Source: Atopobium sp. BS2
GTDB lineage: Bacteria > Actinomycetota > Coriobacteriia > Coriobacteriales > Atopobiaceae
Length of the DNA stretch: 64,000 nt
Assembly: GCF_000565075.1 (NCBI RefSeq)
Contig: NZ_JDFG01000012.1
Location: forward strand, 1-64,000
Direction of reading: 5' to 3'
Below the pieces are notes generated by a model that was not told the origin of the DNA, did not search any database, and saw only the letters and a program-made list of their open reading frames with translations. The position numbers and the translations under genes were made by a program. Shown piece by piece: positions 56,313-64,000 of the stretch (the stretch's first letter is position 1; each line of letters starts with the position of its first letter).

Positions 56313-57197
56313 TTAAATGTGCAGAATAAATTTCTTCTCTAGTTTGTGGAAAACGGTATAGCCAATTACGAGGGCAAGAACTGCAGAAACAAGGCAGCCT
56401 AAAATGGTGCTTGTTGCAGGAAACTTCTGGAAAAGAAGGCAGTCTCTAATAAATGTTACAAAGTGGAACATTGGATTAAAACGCTCAATCTGAAGCATCC
56501 AAGGCGACATGATATTAACGGAGTAAAAGAGCGGTGTACCATACATCCAGGCAGTGGTTACAACGCTCCACAGGTGAATAACGTCTCTAAAAAAGACTGC
56601 AAGGGCCGAGAGAAGCATTGCAAGACCGATGCAAAAACAAGCCAGAAGCAGCAAAGCAACAGGTGTGAGCAATGAATAAATTGTCAGCGGAATGCGGAAG
56701 ACAAGCATAACAATGCCAACAGCAATGAGCGAGAAAAGATAGTTTACAACCGCAAAAAGCACTTTCTGAACAGGGAAAACAACACGATTGATGCGAACCT
56801 TCTTAAGCAAGCTAGATGCATCAATAATTGAGCGCATTCCCATAGTGGTTGCATCGTTCATCAGCTGAAACGCTGTGTTACCCAGAATAAGATACAAAGG
56901 ATAGTTCACAACATCCTCGGCGCGGTTGCCTAAAAAAGTAGAAAAGACAACTGCCATAACGGTCATCATCAAAAGTGGGTTCAAAACTGACCACACAACG
57001 CCCAAAATGGAACGGCGATATTTGAGCTTGAAGTCTTTACTTACCAGCTGACGCAAAATGAACTGGTCACGCTGATGTGTTGGATACCATGCATCTCGAG
57101 CAGAAACAGCAACAAGACTTGCACTTGCACTATTAGTATTTGCAGAAACTACACTTGTGTCCTGCGCATTATTAGTTTGTGTTGAAGACTCGCTCAC
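56313..57197 (-). CDS. ABC-2 type polysaccharide export permease (orphan)
   Basis: A 294-residue membrane protein of the O-antigen/teichoic acid export class: FILRQLVSKDFKLKYRRSILG, VVWSVLNPLLMMTVMAVVFS, and about six membrane helices. An extended Ser/Thr/Asn-rich N terminus precedes it. The partner ATPase, usually the next gene, is absent on both sides (a convergent regulator and a divergent lipid kinase), so it must be elsewhere. The substrate is probably a surface glycan. Confidence 0.88.
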   Translation of the reverse strand: MSESSTQTNNAQDTSVVSANTNSASASLVAVSARDAWYPTHQRDQFILRQLVSKDFKLKYRRSILGVVWSVLNPLLMMTVMAVVFSTFLGNRAEDVVNYPLYLILGNTAFQLMNDATTMGMRSIIDASSLLKKVRINRVVFPVQKVLFAVVNYLFSLIAVGIVMLVFRIPLTIYSLLTPVALLLLACFCIGLAMLLSALAVFFRDVIHLWSVVTTAWMYGTPLFYSVNIMSPWMLQIERFNPMFHFVTFIRDCLLFQKFPATSTILGCLVSAVLALVIGYTVFHKLEKKFILHI

Positions 57198-57370
57198 GCG
57201 CTATCCTTTTCTACCGATTTCTGTATGGTTTATCCTAGCACAGACAGACAAAGCCGTTTAAACTTGAAACGTTGTTGAACTGTTTTCTCCACTATTTTAT
57301 TTTGATATGTGGTGACAAGACTATTTAGTAACAGCGCGCTCAACAGCAGCGCTTGTAGAAATGGTGCAAA

Positions 57371-58300
57371 ATGTCTCAATCCCCTCTTGGACGCACGCTT
57401 ATCATTGCTAATCCGGCTGCTCATAGCGGTAAAGGCGCAGCTGGTGCAGAATTTGCCCGTCATTTCCTTACCAGCTATTCTGCTGCAACGGACGGTTACG
57501 AGCTCAAGCTCACCACAGCTATGGGAGACGCTCGTATCATGGCCGCAGAAGCCGCAGATTTTGACACGGTTGTCGCACTTGGCGGAGATGGCGTCATCCA
57601 CGAGGTGGTCAACGGCCTCATGACCTTATCGCCAGAGGTGCGTCCAGCGCTTGGCATTATCCCTATGGGCTCGGGAAACGACTATGCACGCACCTTGGGC
57701 ATGAAAATTAACGACCCCGAAGGCGCGTTTGCACAGCTGGTTCGCGGCAAGGTTAAGCAGCTAGAGATTGGTCGCATCAACGACGTCTACTTCATGGAGA
57801 CCATGTCGTTTGGACTTGATGCAGCTATTGCAGCCGACACCACAAAGCGCCGCGCGAACAACTCCTCTACCGAGGGCGAGGCGCTCTTCTTAACCTCAGG
57901 TCTCAAGTTTATGGCTGCAGGTAGCAAGGGTTACCCTTGCACCGTCTCGTTTGATGGCGAGAAGGACATTGATCTTCAAGCGCTTATCATGGCCTTCCAG
58001 ATTGGCCCTACGTATGGCGGCGGCTTTAAGGTCTGTCCGCATGCGCAGCCTGACGATGGCCTTCTTACCGTTTGCTACAACACTAAAGTGCCTATCATTC
58101 CTCACCTGCTTGCTCTGTTTGGCCTGGCTAGGGCTGGCAAACACGTCAACTCCCGTATCATTGAGGAGCGTCACCTCAAGCAAGCAGTGGTAACTTTCCA
58201 CAAGCCTGTCCCAATTCAGGTAGACGGAGAGGAGCTCCCTTTTGCAGAACAGTTTGTCATTGAGGTTATTCCCGCCGCACTTTCCGTGATTGTTCCCTAG
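57371..58300 (+). CDS. Diacylglycerol kinase family protein
   Basis: A 309-residue lipid kinase, probably recycling diacylglycerol to phosphatidic acid. Motifs are TLIIANPAAHSGKGA, VVALGGDGVIHEVVNGLM and GIIPMGSGNDYARTLG, the last being the form found in DgkB-like enzymes, unlike the paralogue at 7501. The ribosome site is weak (GAAATGG), so the start is less certain. An inverted pair of the dispersed word forms a hairpin 65 bp past the stop. Confidence 0.9.
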   Translation: MSQSPLGRTLIIANPAAHSGKGAAGAEFARHFLTSYSAATDGYELKLTTAMGDARIMAAEAADFDTVVALGGDGVIHEVVNGLMTLSPEVRPALGIIPMGSGNDYARTLGMKINDPEGAFAQLVRGKVKQLEIGRINDVYFMETMSFGLDAAIAADTTKRRANNSSTEGEALFLTSGLKFMAAGSKGYPCTVSFDGEKDIDLQALIMAFQIGPTYGGGFKVCPHAQPDDGLLTVCYNTKVPIIPHLLALFGLARAGKHVNSRIIEERHLKQAVVTFHKPVPIQVDGEELPFAEQFVIEVIPAALSVIVP

Positions 58301-58364
58301 CGCACAGAGCAACTCCTGCACCGTAGGTCGCGCTTCGAAGCTCGGGCTTTGCCGGTTGCGCATT

Positions 58365-58388
58365 GCGAGAAGATCGGTCTTCTCGCCA
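58365..58388 (+). terminator. Hairpin from an inverted pair of the dispersed word
   Basis: GCGAGAAGA (58365-58373) and TCTTCTCGC (58378-58386) form a 9-bp perfect stem with a TCGG loop; the 3' arm continues as TTCTCGCCA. It is the only close inverted pair of the word in intergenic DNA. No U run follows. Confidence 0.6.
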
Positions 58389-58409
58389 GAAGGCTTAACG
58401 TTAAAAAAA

Positions 58410-58439
58410 CAGGGGCACCTGCCAGCGCAGATGCCCCTG
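58410..58439 (-). terminator. Terminator of ptsI
   Basis: An 8-bp GC-rich stem (CAGGGGCA with TGCCCCTG) followed on the minus strand by GTTTTTTTA, 38 bp past the ptsI stop. Confidence 0.88.
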
Positions 58440-58476
58440 AATTTGTATTGTGTAGCTAAGACTTTACGACTAGAAC

Positions 58477-60180
58477 TTAGCGAGCTTCACGCTCAAGCAG
58501 AGCCTTAACCTCAGCTGCGGTGTCAAGCTCCATAACGCGAGCGGTGAGCTCATCTGCCTCAGCCTTTGTCCAAGCAGCAATGGTCTTGCGGGTGCGCAGG
58601 ACAGATGGTGCAGAAACGGAGAACTCGTCCAGACCAAAGGAAAGCAGAACTGGGATGAGCAGTGGATCTGCAGCTGCCTCGCCGCACATACCAACCATGA
58701 TCTTCTCCTTGTTACCCTCACCAATGAGGAACTTGAGGGAACGGAGAACGGATGGCTGGTAAACCTCGTAGAGGTAGGCAACGCGGTCATTACCGCGGTC
58801 AGCGCACATGGTGTAGCCAATAAGGTCGTTGGTGCCAATGGAGAAGAAGTCGCACTCACGAGCCAGCTTGTCTGCAATCAGGGATGCAGATGGAGTCTCG
58901 ATCATGGTACCGACCTCGATGTCCTTGTTGTAAGCTACGCCCTCAGCGTCAAGCTCACGCTTACACTCCTCAACAAGAGCCTTTGCCTGGCGAACCTCAT
59001 CAACGGTGGTGACAAGAGGAAGCATAATCTTGATGTCACCAAATGCGGATGCGCGGAGAAGAGCGCGGAGCTGAACCTTGTACTGCTCAGCATTGTTGAG
59101 GCAGTAACGGATAGCGCGGAAGCCCATGAATGGGTTCTCCTCAGCCTTCATGTTGAGGTAAGGAATCTCCTTATCGCCACCAACATCAAGAGTGCGGATG
59201 ATGACAGGCTTATCCTTCATGCGTAGAGCAACCTTCTGGTAAGCAGCAAACTGCTCTTCCTCACTTGGAAGCTCCTTTGCGTCCATGAACAGGAACTCGG
59301 AGCGGAAAAGACCAATGCCCTCAGCGTCAGCTTCAACTGCGCCGTTAGCATCATCTGGGTTGCCGATATTAGCAACAAGCAGAACCTTGATGCCGTCAGC
59401 AGTTACGGTCTCCCTGCCACGATAAGCCTCAAGAGCGGCCTTCTCTGCAGCATAAGCCTCAGCCTGAGTCTTGTACTCAGCAAGCTCAGCCTCAGAAGGA
59501 TTAACAACAACCTTGCCATTGGTGCCGTCGACAACAATAGCGTTGCCAGTTGCAACCTCAGAAGTGATGTTAGGAACAGAAAGAACTGCAGGAATCTCAA
59601 GAGCACGAGCAATGATTGCGGAGTGAGAAGTACGACCACCAGTCTCGGTAACAATACCTGCAACGTGGTCCTTATCGATGTCTGCGGTCATAGAAGGAGT
59701 CAGCTCATGGCAGACAATGACGGAGTTCTCTGGAAGTGTGGAGAGGTCAACAACCTCTTTACCAAGAAGGTCAGCGAGAAGACCAGTCTTTACGTCAGCA
59801 ACGTCTGCAGCGCGCTCACGGAAGAGCTCATCCTCCATGCCAAGGAACATGTTGTAGTACATGTCGTATGCGTCACTTACAGCCTGCTCAACGCAGGTGC
59901 CACCGTCAATTGCGCCGTTAACAGCCTCTTTGATGCCCTCATCCTCAGCAAACTCAATGTGAGCACCCATAATTGCAGCAGCTTCCTCGCCCACCGTCTT
60001 GGTCATGCGCTCAATCTGCGCATTTGTCTGTGCGATGAACTTAGTTACAGCCTCTGCGTAACGAGCCTTCTCTGCAGCTGTATCTTCAACAGTGTGTGGA
60101 GTAAAAGTAAGATCTGGATCTACGGCAACCTGAGCAGTACCGATGCCGATTCCATTGGACGCATTGACTCCCTCAAACAT
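58477..60180 (-). CDS. ptsI: PTS enzyme I (phosphoenolpyruvate-protein phosphotransferase)
   Basis: Transfers phosphate from PEP to HPr, the first step of PTS sugar uptake. The 567 residues show the phosphohistidine site TGGRTSHSAIIARALEIP, FRSEFLFMDAKELPSEEEQ, FSIGTNDLIGYTMCADRGN and the catalytic Cys in VGMCGEAAADP. The start at 60180 has GGAG upstream, better than a Met at 60195. ptsH is not adjacent. It lies downstream of fruK on the same strand, with a terminator between. Confidence 0.96.
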   Translation of the reverse strand: MFEGVNASNGIGIGTAQVAVDPDLTFTPHTVEDTAAEKARYAEAVTKFIAQTNAQIERMTKTVGEEAAAIMGAHIEFAEDEGIKEAVNGAIDGGTCVEQAVSDAYDMYYNMFLGMEDELFRERAADVADVKTGLLADLLGKEVVDLSTLPENSVIVCHELTPSMTADIDKDHVAGIVTETGGRTSHSAIIARALEIPAVLSVPNITSEVATGNAIVVDGTNGKVVVNPSEAELAEYKTQAEAYAAEKAALEAYRGRETVTADGIKVLLVANIGNPDDANGAVEADAEGIGLFRSEFLFMDAKELPSEEEQFAAYQKVALRMKDKPVIIRTLDVGGDKEIPYLNMKAEENPFMGFRAIRYCLNNAEQYKVQLRALLRASAFGDIKIMLPLVTTVDEVRQAKALVEECKRELDAEGVAYNKDIEVGTMIETPSASLIADKLARECDFFSIGTNDLIGYTMCADRGNDRVAYLYEVYQPSVLRSLKFLIGEGNKEKIMVGMCGEAAADPLLIPVLLSFGLDEFSVSAPSVLRTRKTIAAWTKAEADELTARVMELDTAAEVKALLEREAR

Positions 60181-60335
60181 ACTTGCTCCAATCATTGTCC
60201 GCGAAGCGGTGTATTTAGTTCTGCAAGCCTATCCACATTGGACAATAGTCGCAGAAACAAAACTGTCTTTTTACAGAGTAACATTTTTTTGACCTGTTAC
60301 GTTGTGAGTATCGTTAAATAAATTTCAATAAAAAA

Positions 60336-60368
60336 ACACTTGGCAAGAGAATCTTTCTTGCCAAGTGT
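60336..60368 (-). terminator. Terminator of fruK
   Basis: A perfect 13-bp stem (60336-60348 with 60356-60368) and a strong minus-strand T run. It lies about 100 bp past fruK, with a GGGTTTCTCGCCA copy in between. Confidence 0.92.
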
Positions 60369-60471
60369 ATGTACGTTCACAATAGTAAAAGTGTTCAGTA
60401 TTTCTTGCGCGGCGAAAGTACACCATCTGAGGGTTTCTCGCCAAAAGACCTAGACGATTAGCTTGTGGTTA

Positions 60472-61485
60472 CTACTCAGAATCTGCCAGCCAAGATGACT
60501 TGCCCTCGCGGCTCTCCTCTTTCTGGCGAGCAAGCTGAATCTCTTCTGCGATAGAAGCAGGCATTTCTCGGCCCATCTTCTTGTAGAGAGCAGTGACAAC
60601 ACGATCGATGGTTGCGCGCTTTGCGATTCCTCGGCTTGCTGCAGTTGCCGTTCCGCAAGCAGAAGCGTAGATAAGCGCAGTGTCGTAATCATAGCCAGCG
60701 GTGGTCTTTGCCAAAAAGCCTGCAACCATGGAGTCACCAGCGCCAGTTGCGTTAACAAGGCGAATCTTTGCAGTTGGGACAATGTGCTCAGTACCATACT
60801 CGTCCAGGAGCAGCGAACCTGCACCGCCGCAAGAGACGATAACGTTGCGAGCGCCGCCGTCCTGGAGCTTCTTTGCAAATGGAATGCACTCTTCTGGAGT
60901 CTCTGGACTTGCACCAAAGATACGGCCAACCTCGTGGTTGTTAGGCTTGATCAGGAATGGTTGAGCCTTAATAGCCTCCATAAGCAGCTGACCAGGAGCG
61001 TCAACAACAAACTGAATACCGCGACCAGCAAGCTGAGCCATAAGGCGAGTGTAGATATCCTCTGGAAGCGAGCTTGGAATAGAACCGGTAAGAACCAGGG
61101 TGTCACCTGCGCCAACAACATCCATGCGCTCCAGCAGCTCATCAACCTTTTTCTCCGGAATGCGTGGACCATTGCCGTTGACCATAGTCATAACAATGCC
61201 GTTAAGCTTGACATTAATGCGGGTAAAGCCTGAATCCAGCTTGACGAAGTTACTTGGAATACCCTGACGCTGAAGATCACTCAGCAGGTATTCACCAGTA
61301 AAGCCACCGACAATGCCCATAGCAACGGTGACTTTATCAAGCTCATTTAAGAGTGTGGAGACGTTAATACCATTACCACCGCAGTGCAACTCTTCTGAGG
61401 AGGAACGGTTAGTAAAGCCCATGTCCAATGTGTTTGGATGCATGACATAGTCAAGCGCGGGATTAAGCGTCATTGTGTAAATCAC
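60472..61485 (-). CDS. fruK: 1-phosphofructokinase family sugar kinase
   Basis: Phosphorylates fructose 1-phosphate to the bisphosphate. The 337-residue PfkB-type protein shows TMTLNPALDYVMHPN, the CGGNGINVSTLLNELD sugar motif and the ATP/anion-hole motif NATGAGDSMVAGFLAKT. Tagatose 6-phosphate kinase (LacC) is a close relative, so the substrate is inferred. Proximity to ptsI fits PTS-imported fructose. No fructose permease gene is present in the window. Confidence 0.9.
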   Translation of the reverse strand: MIYTMTLNPALDYVMHPNTLDMGFTNRSSSEELHCGGNGINVSTLLNELDKVTVAMGIVGGFTGEYLLSDLQRQGIPSNFVKLDSGFTRINVKLNGIVMTMVNGNGPRIPEKKVDELLERMDVVGAGDTLVLTGSIPSSLPEDIYTRLMAQLAGRGIQFVVDAPGQLLMEAIKAQPFLIKPNNHEVGRIFGASPETPEECIPFAKKLQDGGARNVIVSCGGAGSLLLDEYGTEHIVPTAKIRLVNATGAGDSMVAGFLAKTTAGYDYDTALIYASACGTATAASRGIAKRATIDRVVTALYKKMGREMPASIAEEIQLARQKEESREGKSSWLADSE

Positions 61486-61581
61486 GGCGAGTCCTCCGAA
61501 CTACAATAAAATCATGGAGACTTCAGTATGACGCAATCGCTCTCAACAAACAATTAGAAACTAGCGACTCACAAAAAATAA

Positions 61582-61605
61582 AAACCCCGACGCATGCCGG
61601 GGTTT
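61582..61605 (-). terminator. Terminator of the tRNA-His/tRNA-Lys transcript
   Basis: An 8-bp stem (AAACCCCG with CGGGGTTT) with a minus-strand T-rich tail, directly after tRNA-Lys. Confidence 0.85.
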
Positions 61606-61615
61606 GAAATTCAAA

Positions 61616-61691
61616 TGGTGGATCGTCAGGGGTTCGAACCCTGGACCTTGGGATTAAGAGTCCCCTGCTCTACCAGCTGAGCTAACGATCC
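61616..61691 (-). tRNA. tRNA-Lys (anticodon CTT)
   Basis: A 76-nt tRNA with encoded CCA. GGATCGT pairs with ACGATCC, the anticodon loop is CTCTTAA and the T arm is GGGTTCGAACCCC. Confidence 0.95.
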
Positions 61692-61706
61692 AATTAACGT
61701 TTCGAA

Positions 61707-61783
61707 TGGGGTGGGAAAAGGGGCTCGAACCCTCGACCTACGGAGCCACAGTCCGTCGCTCTGCCAACTGAGCTACTCCCACC
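61707..61783 (-). tRNA. tRNA-His (anticodon GTG)
   Basis: A 77-nt tRNA with encoded CCA and the extra 5' G opposite C73. The acceptor stem is GGTGGGA, and ACGGA/TCCGT encloses loop CTGTGGC. It precedes tRNA-Lys in one probable transcript. Confidence 0.95.
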
Positions 61784-61923
61784 ATTTGGCCACCTCATGA
61801 AACGCAGCTAAATCATTATTACAGAATCAGAAAAAGATGCAAGCGAGAAACGCAGATTTTTCAAACTCTTTTTTGATTTTCTTAGAAATCTGCCGGTGCA
61901 ACGGGTTTCTCGCCAAACAAAAT

Positions 61924-61947
61924 GCGGAGAAGAACGAGCTTCTCCGC
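61924..61947 (-). terminator. Terminator of the MalY-type gene
   Basis: A 9-bp stem (GCGGAGAAG with CTTCTCCGC) with a moderately T-rich minus-strand tail that runs straight into a GGGTTTCTCGCCA copy at 61903-61915. Confidence 0.75.
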
Positions 61948-62045
61948 AGGTGATTTCATGCGCTATACGAGCTGGTATATGGTGGTATGGCAGTGGTACG
62001 GTGTCAAGAAACCGCAATCAATCCGCTTAAAGCCGCAGACTGTAT

Positions 62046-63236
62046 CTAGAAACCGTGAGCCGTAAGTGCTGCATCCAGGCGATCCAGCGCCTCTTCAATC
62101 TCCACACGAGGGGCTGCCAAATTCCAACGCTTGAAGCCCTGGGCAGCCTCGCCAAAGAAGACTCCGTCGGTGAAGAAGAGCTGAGCCTCAAACTGCAACA
62201 GGTGGTCGAGCTCTTCTGGGGTAAGGCGAAGGTCTCTGAAGTCAAGCCACTGGAGGTAGGTTCCCGTGATTGGTGCAAGCTTCACCCGAGGGTGCTTGGT
62301 GGCGAAGAAGTCCAGGACCAACTTCTGGTTATCGTCAACTGCCTTGATGCATGCGTCCAGCCATGCCCCACCCTTGCTATAAGCCAGCTCACAGGCCTTG
62401 AAGCTGATTGGATTGCATGAGGTGGTCTCTCGGGCCTGCAGGCGCTTCTCGAGGCGGCTGCGCAGTTCTGGATTGCTCACGATGATGTTGCTGAACTGCG
62501 TGCCAGCAAGGTTGAAACTCTTTGAAGCGCTTGTGCAGGTAATGGTACGCGCTGCGACTTCATCGGAAACTGTTTCAAAGACGGTATGCGTAGAACCTGG
62601 CATGATGAGGTCGTGGTGGATCTCGTCGGCGACCACGATGAGGTTGTGCTTAACCGCAATCTCTGCGATGCGCGTAAGCTCTTCTTTGGTCCACACGCGA
62701 CCGCTTGGATTGTGGGGTGAACACAGGATGATCATGGTGTTCTTTGGCTCGGCGGCAAGTTTCTCAAGCAGGTCAAAGTCAATGTCGTAGTGAGGACCCT
62801 CTGACAGGACAAGCGGGCACTCTACCAGCGCACGGTTATTCTCCTCAACTGCCATGTAGAACGGATGGTAGACAGGAGTAAACAGGATGACACCCTCGTC
62901 TGGCTGAGTGAACTCGGCAACAGATGCAAAGAGCGCAGGCACCACGCCTGAAGAGTTGAGCAGCCACTCTGGTTTTACATCCCAGTTGTGGCGAGTCTTC
63001 ATCCACTTGCACACAGCCTGCTTCATCTGATTGGTTGGCACGGAATAGCCAAGAATTGCGTCATTGATATATTCCTTGAGGCCCTCGACAATCTCTGGGG
63101 CTGTGTGGTACTCCATATCAGCAACAGAAAAAGGTGGAATACCAGGAGCTACATCAGGATTAACGTCATACATGACGTTCCATTTTCTAGAACCAGTACC
63201 AGCACGATCAACGCGTGATTCAAAATCATAAGACAT
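62046..63236 (-). CDS. MalY/PatB-type aminotransferase (cystathionine beta-lyase)
   Basis: A 396-residue fold-type I PLP enzyme, probably a C-S lyase releasing homocysteine, pyruvate and ammonia from cystathionine or sulfide from cysteine. It opens YDFESRVDRAGTGSRKWN and shows PPFSVADMEYHTAPEIVEGL, LNSSGVVPALFASV, ILCSPHNPSGRVWT, VVADEIHHDLI and the PLP lysine in CTSASKSFNLAGTQ. The start at 63236 has GGAGA upstream. It is unrelated in sequence to the degenerate Cys/Met PLP gene at 17580. Confidence 0.92.
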   Translation of the reverse strand: MSYDFESRVDRAGTGSRKWNVMYDVNPDVAPGIPPFSVADMEYHTAPEIVEGLKEYINDAILGYSVPTNQMKQAVCKWMKTRHNWDVKPEWLLNSSGVVPALFASVAEFTQPDEGVILFTPVYHPFYMAVEENNRALVECPLVLSEGPHYDIDFDLLEKLAAEPKNTMIILCSPHNPSGRVWTKEELTRIAEIAVKHNLIVVADEIHHDLIMPGSTHTVFETVSDEVAARTITCTSASKSFNLAGTQFSNIIVSNPELRSRLEKRLQARETTSCNPISFKACELAYSKGGAWLDACIKAVDDNQKLVLDFFATKHPRVKLAPITGTYLQWLDFRDLRLTPEELDHLLQFEAQLFFTDGVFFGEAAQGFKRWNLAAPRVEIEEALDRLDAALTAHGF

Positions 63237-63362
63237 AGTGTCTCCATTCACGTAAGCCTGTAATCAGTGTAGCTGCTTTTAGTGTAGCTACTTTTCTTTT
63301 CCTTTGTCATTCTTCTGATAAGAAAATCTTTGATGGCACGACGTATTTGCAATCCTTATTGC

Positions 63363-63368
63363 TATAAT
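63363..63368 (+). promoter_or_regulatory. -10 box of tRNA-Arg
   Basis: A perfect TATAAT 14 bp before the tRNA 5' end. The -35 region at standard spacing is weak. Confidence 0.6.
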
Positions 63369-63382
63369 GAACGACGCTATAT

Positions 63383-63459
63383 GTCTCCTTAGCTCAGCTG
63401 GATAGAGCGTCGGTCTTCTAAACCGCAGGTCGCGCGTTCGAATCGCGCAGGAGGCACCA
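63383..63459 (+). tRNA. tRNA-Arg (anticodon TCT)
   Basis: A 77-nt tRNA with encoded CCA. GTCTCCT pairs with AGGAGGC (one G-T pair), the anticodon loop is CTTCTAA and the T arm is GCGTTCGAATCGC. Confidence 0.95.
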
Positions 63460-63468
63460 GAAACTCCA

Positions 63469-63496
63469 GGTAGATGGCTTGCCGTCTACCTTTTTT
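63469..63496 (+). terminator. Terminator of tRNA-Arg
   Basis: A 9-bp stem (GGTAGATGG with CCGTCTACC, one G-T pair) and a six-T tail, 10 bp after the tRNA. Confidence 0.93.
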
Positions 63497-63677
63497 GTTA
63501 GGCCAACACCGCAAGTGCACCCTTTTTGCACCCAAACTGTATGGCTACTGTAAAAGTAGAATACCTGTTCGAATAAAAGTTTTAACTATCTAGATAGGCG
63601 ATTTTTGCATAAACACTTGCCAATATGCAGGAAAACTAATCAAGAAATTGATGTATCAAATGAGAGGTGCTGTTTTG

Positions 63678-63855
63678 GGTAAAAAATCCGTTTAGTTGGA
63701 GTTTATTTTTGGTCTTCGAAGTTTTGGCACTTACGTTTACCCAGCTCAGAAATTTTGTACTAATTTCCACAATTTTGTCCACGCAAAATTGCTGGTAGAT
63801 GGACTGCATAGAAACTAAGCATTTTTGGATACTCCAACTAAACGCATTTTTTACC
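63678..63855. repeat. Inverted-repeat element, copy B
   Basis: The left end GGTAAAAAA plus CGTTTAGTTGGAG (63678-63701) faces the right end CCAACTAAACGC plus TTTTTTACC (63833-63855). The right end is identical over 23 bp to 44858-44880. The interior has no coding potential. It starts about 180 bp past tRNA-Arg and its terminator. Confidence 0.75.
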
Positions 63856-63911
63856 ACTTTGCCGCCGAATGGTACTCTATCGCTGAAAAATTTCACTCGG
63901 ACGCACAAAAA

Positions 63912-63948
63912 TACCCGTTCGATTCCACGAAATAGAATCGAACGGGTA
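63912..63948 (-). terminator. Terminator for a minus-strand gene beyond the right edge
   Basis: A perfect 14-bp stem (63912-63925 with 63935-63948) followed on the minus strand by TTTTGTGCG. Nothing in the window would use it, so a minus-strand gene probably ends at or just beyond position 64000. Confidence 0.65.
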
Positions 63949-64000
63949 CTAGGTCAACGAAAATGATGCGTGCACGACTGCACGCCAGATATTACAGCAG

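Larger units (their letters stand above)
63497..64000. other. Gene-free right edge with inverted-repeat element
   Basis: About 500 bp without a convincing gene. It contains the second inverted-repeat element at 63678-63855 and a strong hairpin at 63912-63948. A 90-codon open frame across it on the minus strand has no ribosome site or recognisable protein character. Confidence 0.6.

Noticed and set aside
63636-63908. A 90-codon minus-strand frame across the right-hand repeat element
   Set aside because: It runs through non-coding repeat modules, lacks a ribosome site and has no protein-like composition.

Overview
The window looks like a chromosomal segment of a moderate-GC actinobacterium of the Coriobacteriia, most likely Atopobiaceae (Lancefieldella/Atopobium type). 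This is inferred from the overall protein flavour, two LPXTG wall-anchored surface proteins, a fermentative gene set (ackA, adhE, fhs), tRNA genes with encoded CCA ends and no sign of an outer membrane. No 16S gene is present, so the assignment is inference.

Layout: 1-2046 holds an LPXTG adhesin behind a gene-free left edge. 2194-7411 (minus) holds ackA, a HIT protein, xseB-xseA, a membrane zinc protease and rnd. 7501-14543 (plus) holds a lipid kinase homologue, an HD hydrolase, a membrane protein with a repeat tail, an acyl-ACP thioesterase, a NUDIX enzyme, thyA, folA and an AT-rich nuclease-like gene. 14894-28835 (minus) holds adhE, a degenerate PLP-fold gene, thrS, a zinc-ribbon protein, a one-carbon/folate run (fhs-fchA-folD-folE-folC) and valS. 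29115-33528 (plus) holds an AT-rich ABC exporter, tcdA, a TatD hydrolase and a GT8 glycosyltransferase. 33573-41812 (minus) holds clpX-clpP, tig, tRNA-Leu and carB-carA behind a PyrR-type leader. 41978-46922 holds an alkyladenine glycosylase, gdhA, tRNA-Pro and tRNA-Gly, a repeat-rich spacer and a second LPXTG protein. 47143-56305 is a maltodextrin operon (binding protein, two permeases, ATPase, malQ, glgP) with a divergent GntR regulator. 56313-64000 holds an orphan ABC-2 permease, a second lipid kinase, ptsI, fruK, tRNA-His and tRNA-Lys, a MalY-type aminotransferase, tRNA-Arg and a second repeat spacer.

Physiology: sugars enter through the maltodextrin ABC system and, by implication, a PTS (ptsI, fruK). 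Fermentation ends in acetate and ethanol (ackA, adhE). Formate is activated by Fhs and moved to methylene-THF by FchA plus a FolD that has lost cyclohydrolase active-site residues; ThyA and FolA use the product.

The strongest unexplained signal is a dispersed word, TGGCGAGAA, often extended to TGGCGAGAAACCC. I count 17 nonamer and 6 exact 13-mer copies by eye in 64 kb. Many long copies lie just 3' of genes, one pair forms a hairpin, and copies are absent from the two AT-rich, probably acquired genes. It behaves like a DNA-uptake or other genome-recognition word. Other items are a 148-178 bp inverted-repeat element next to two tRNA loci, a diverged 55-bp spacer repeat, and the Lys-less PLP-fold gene.
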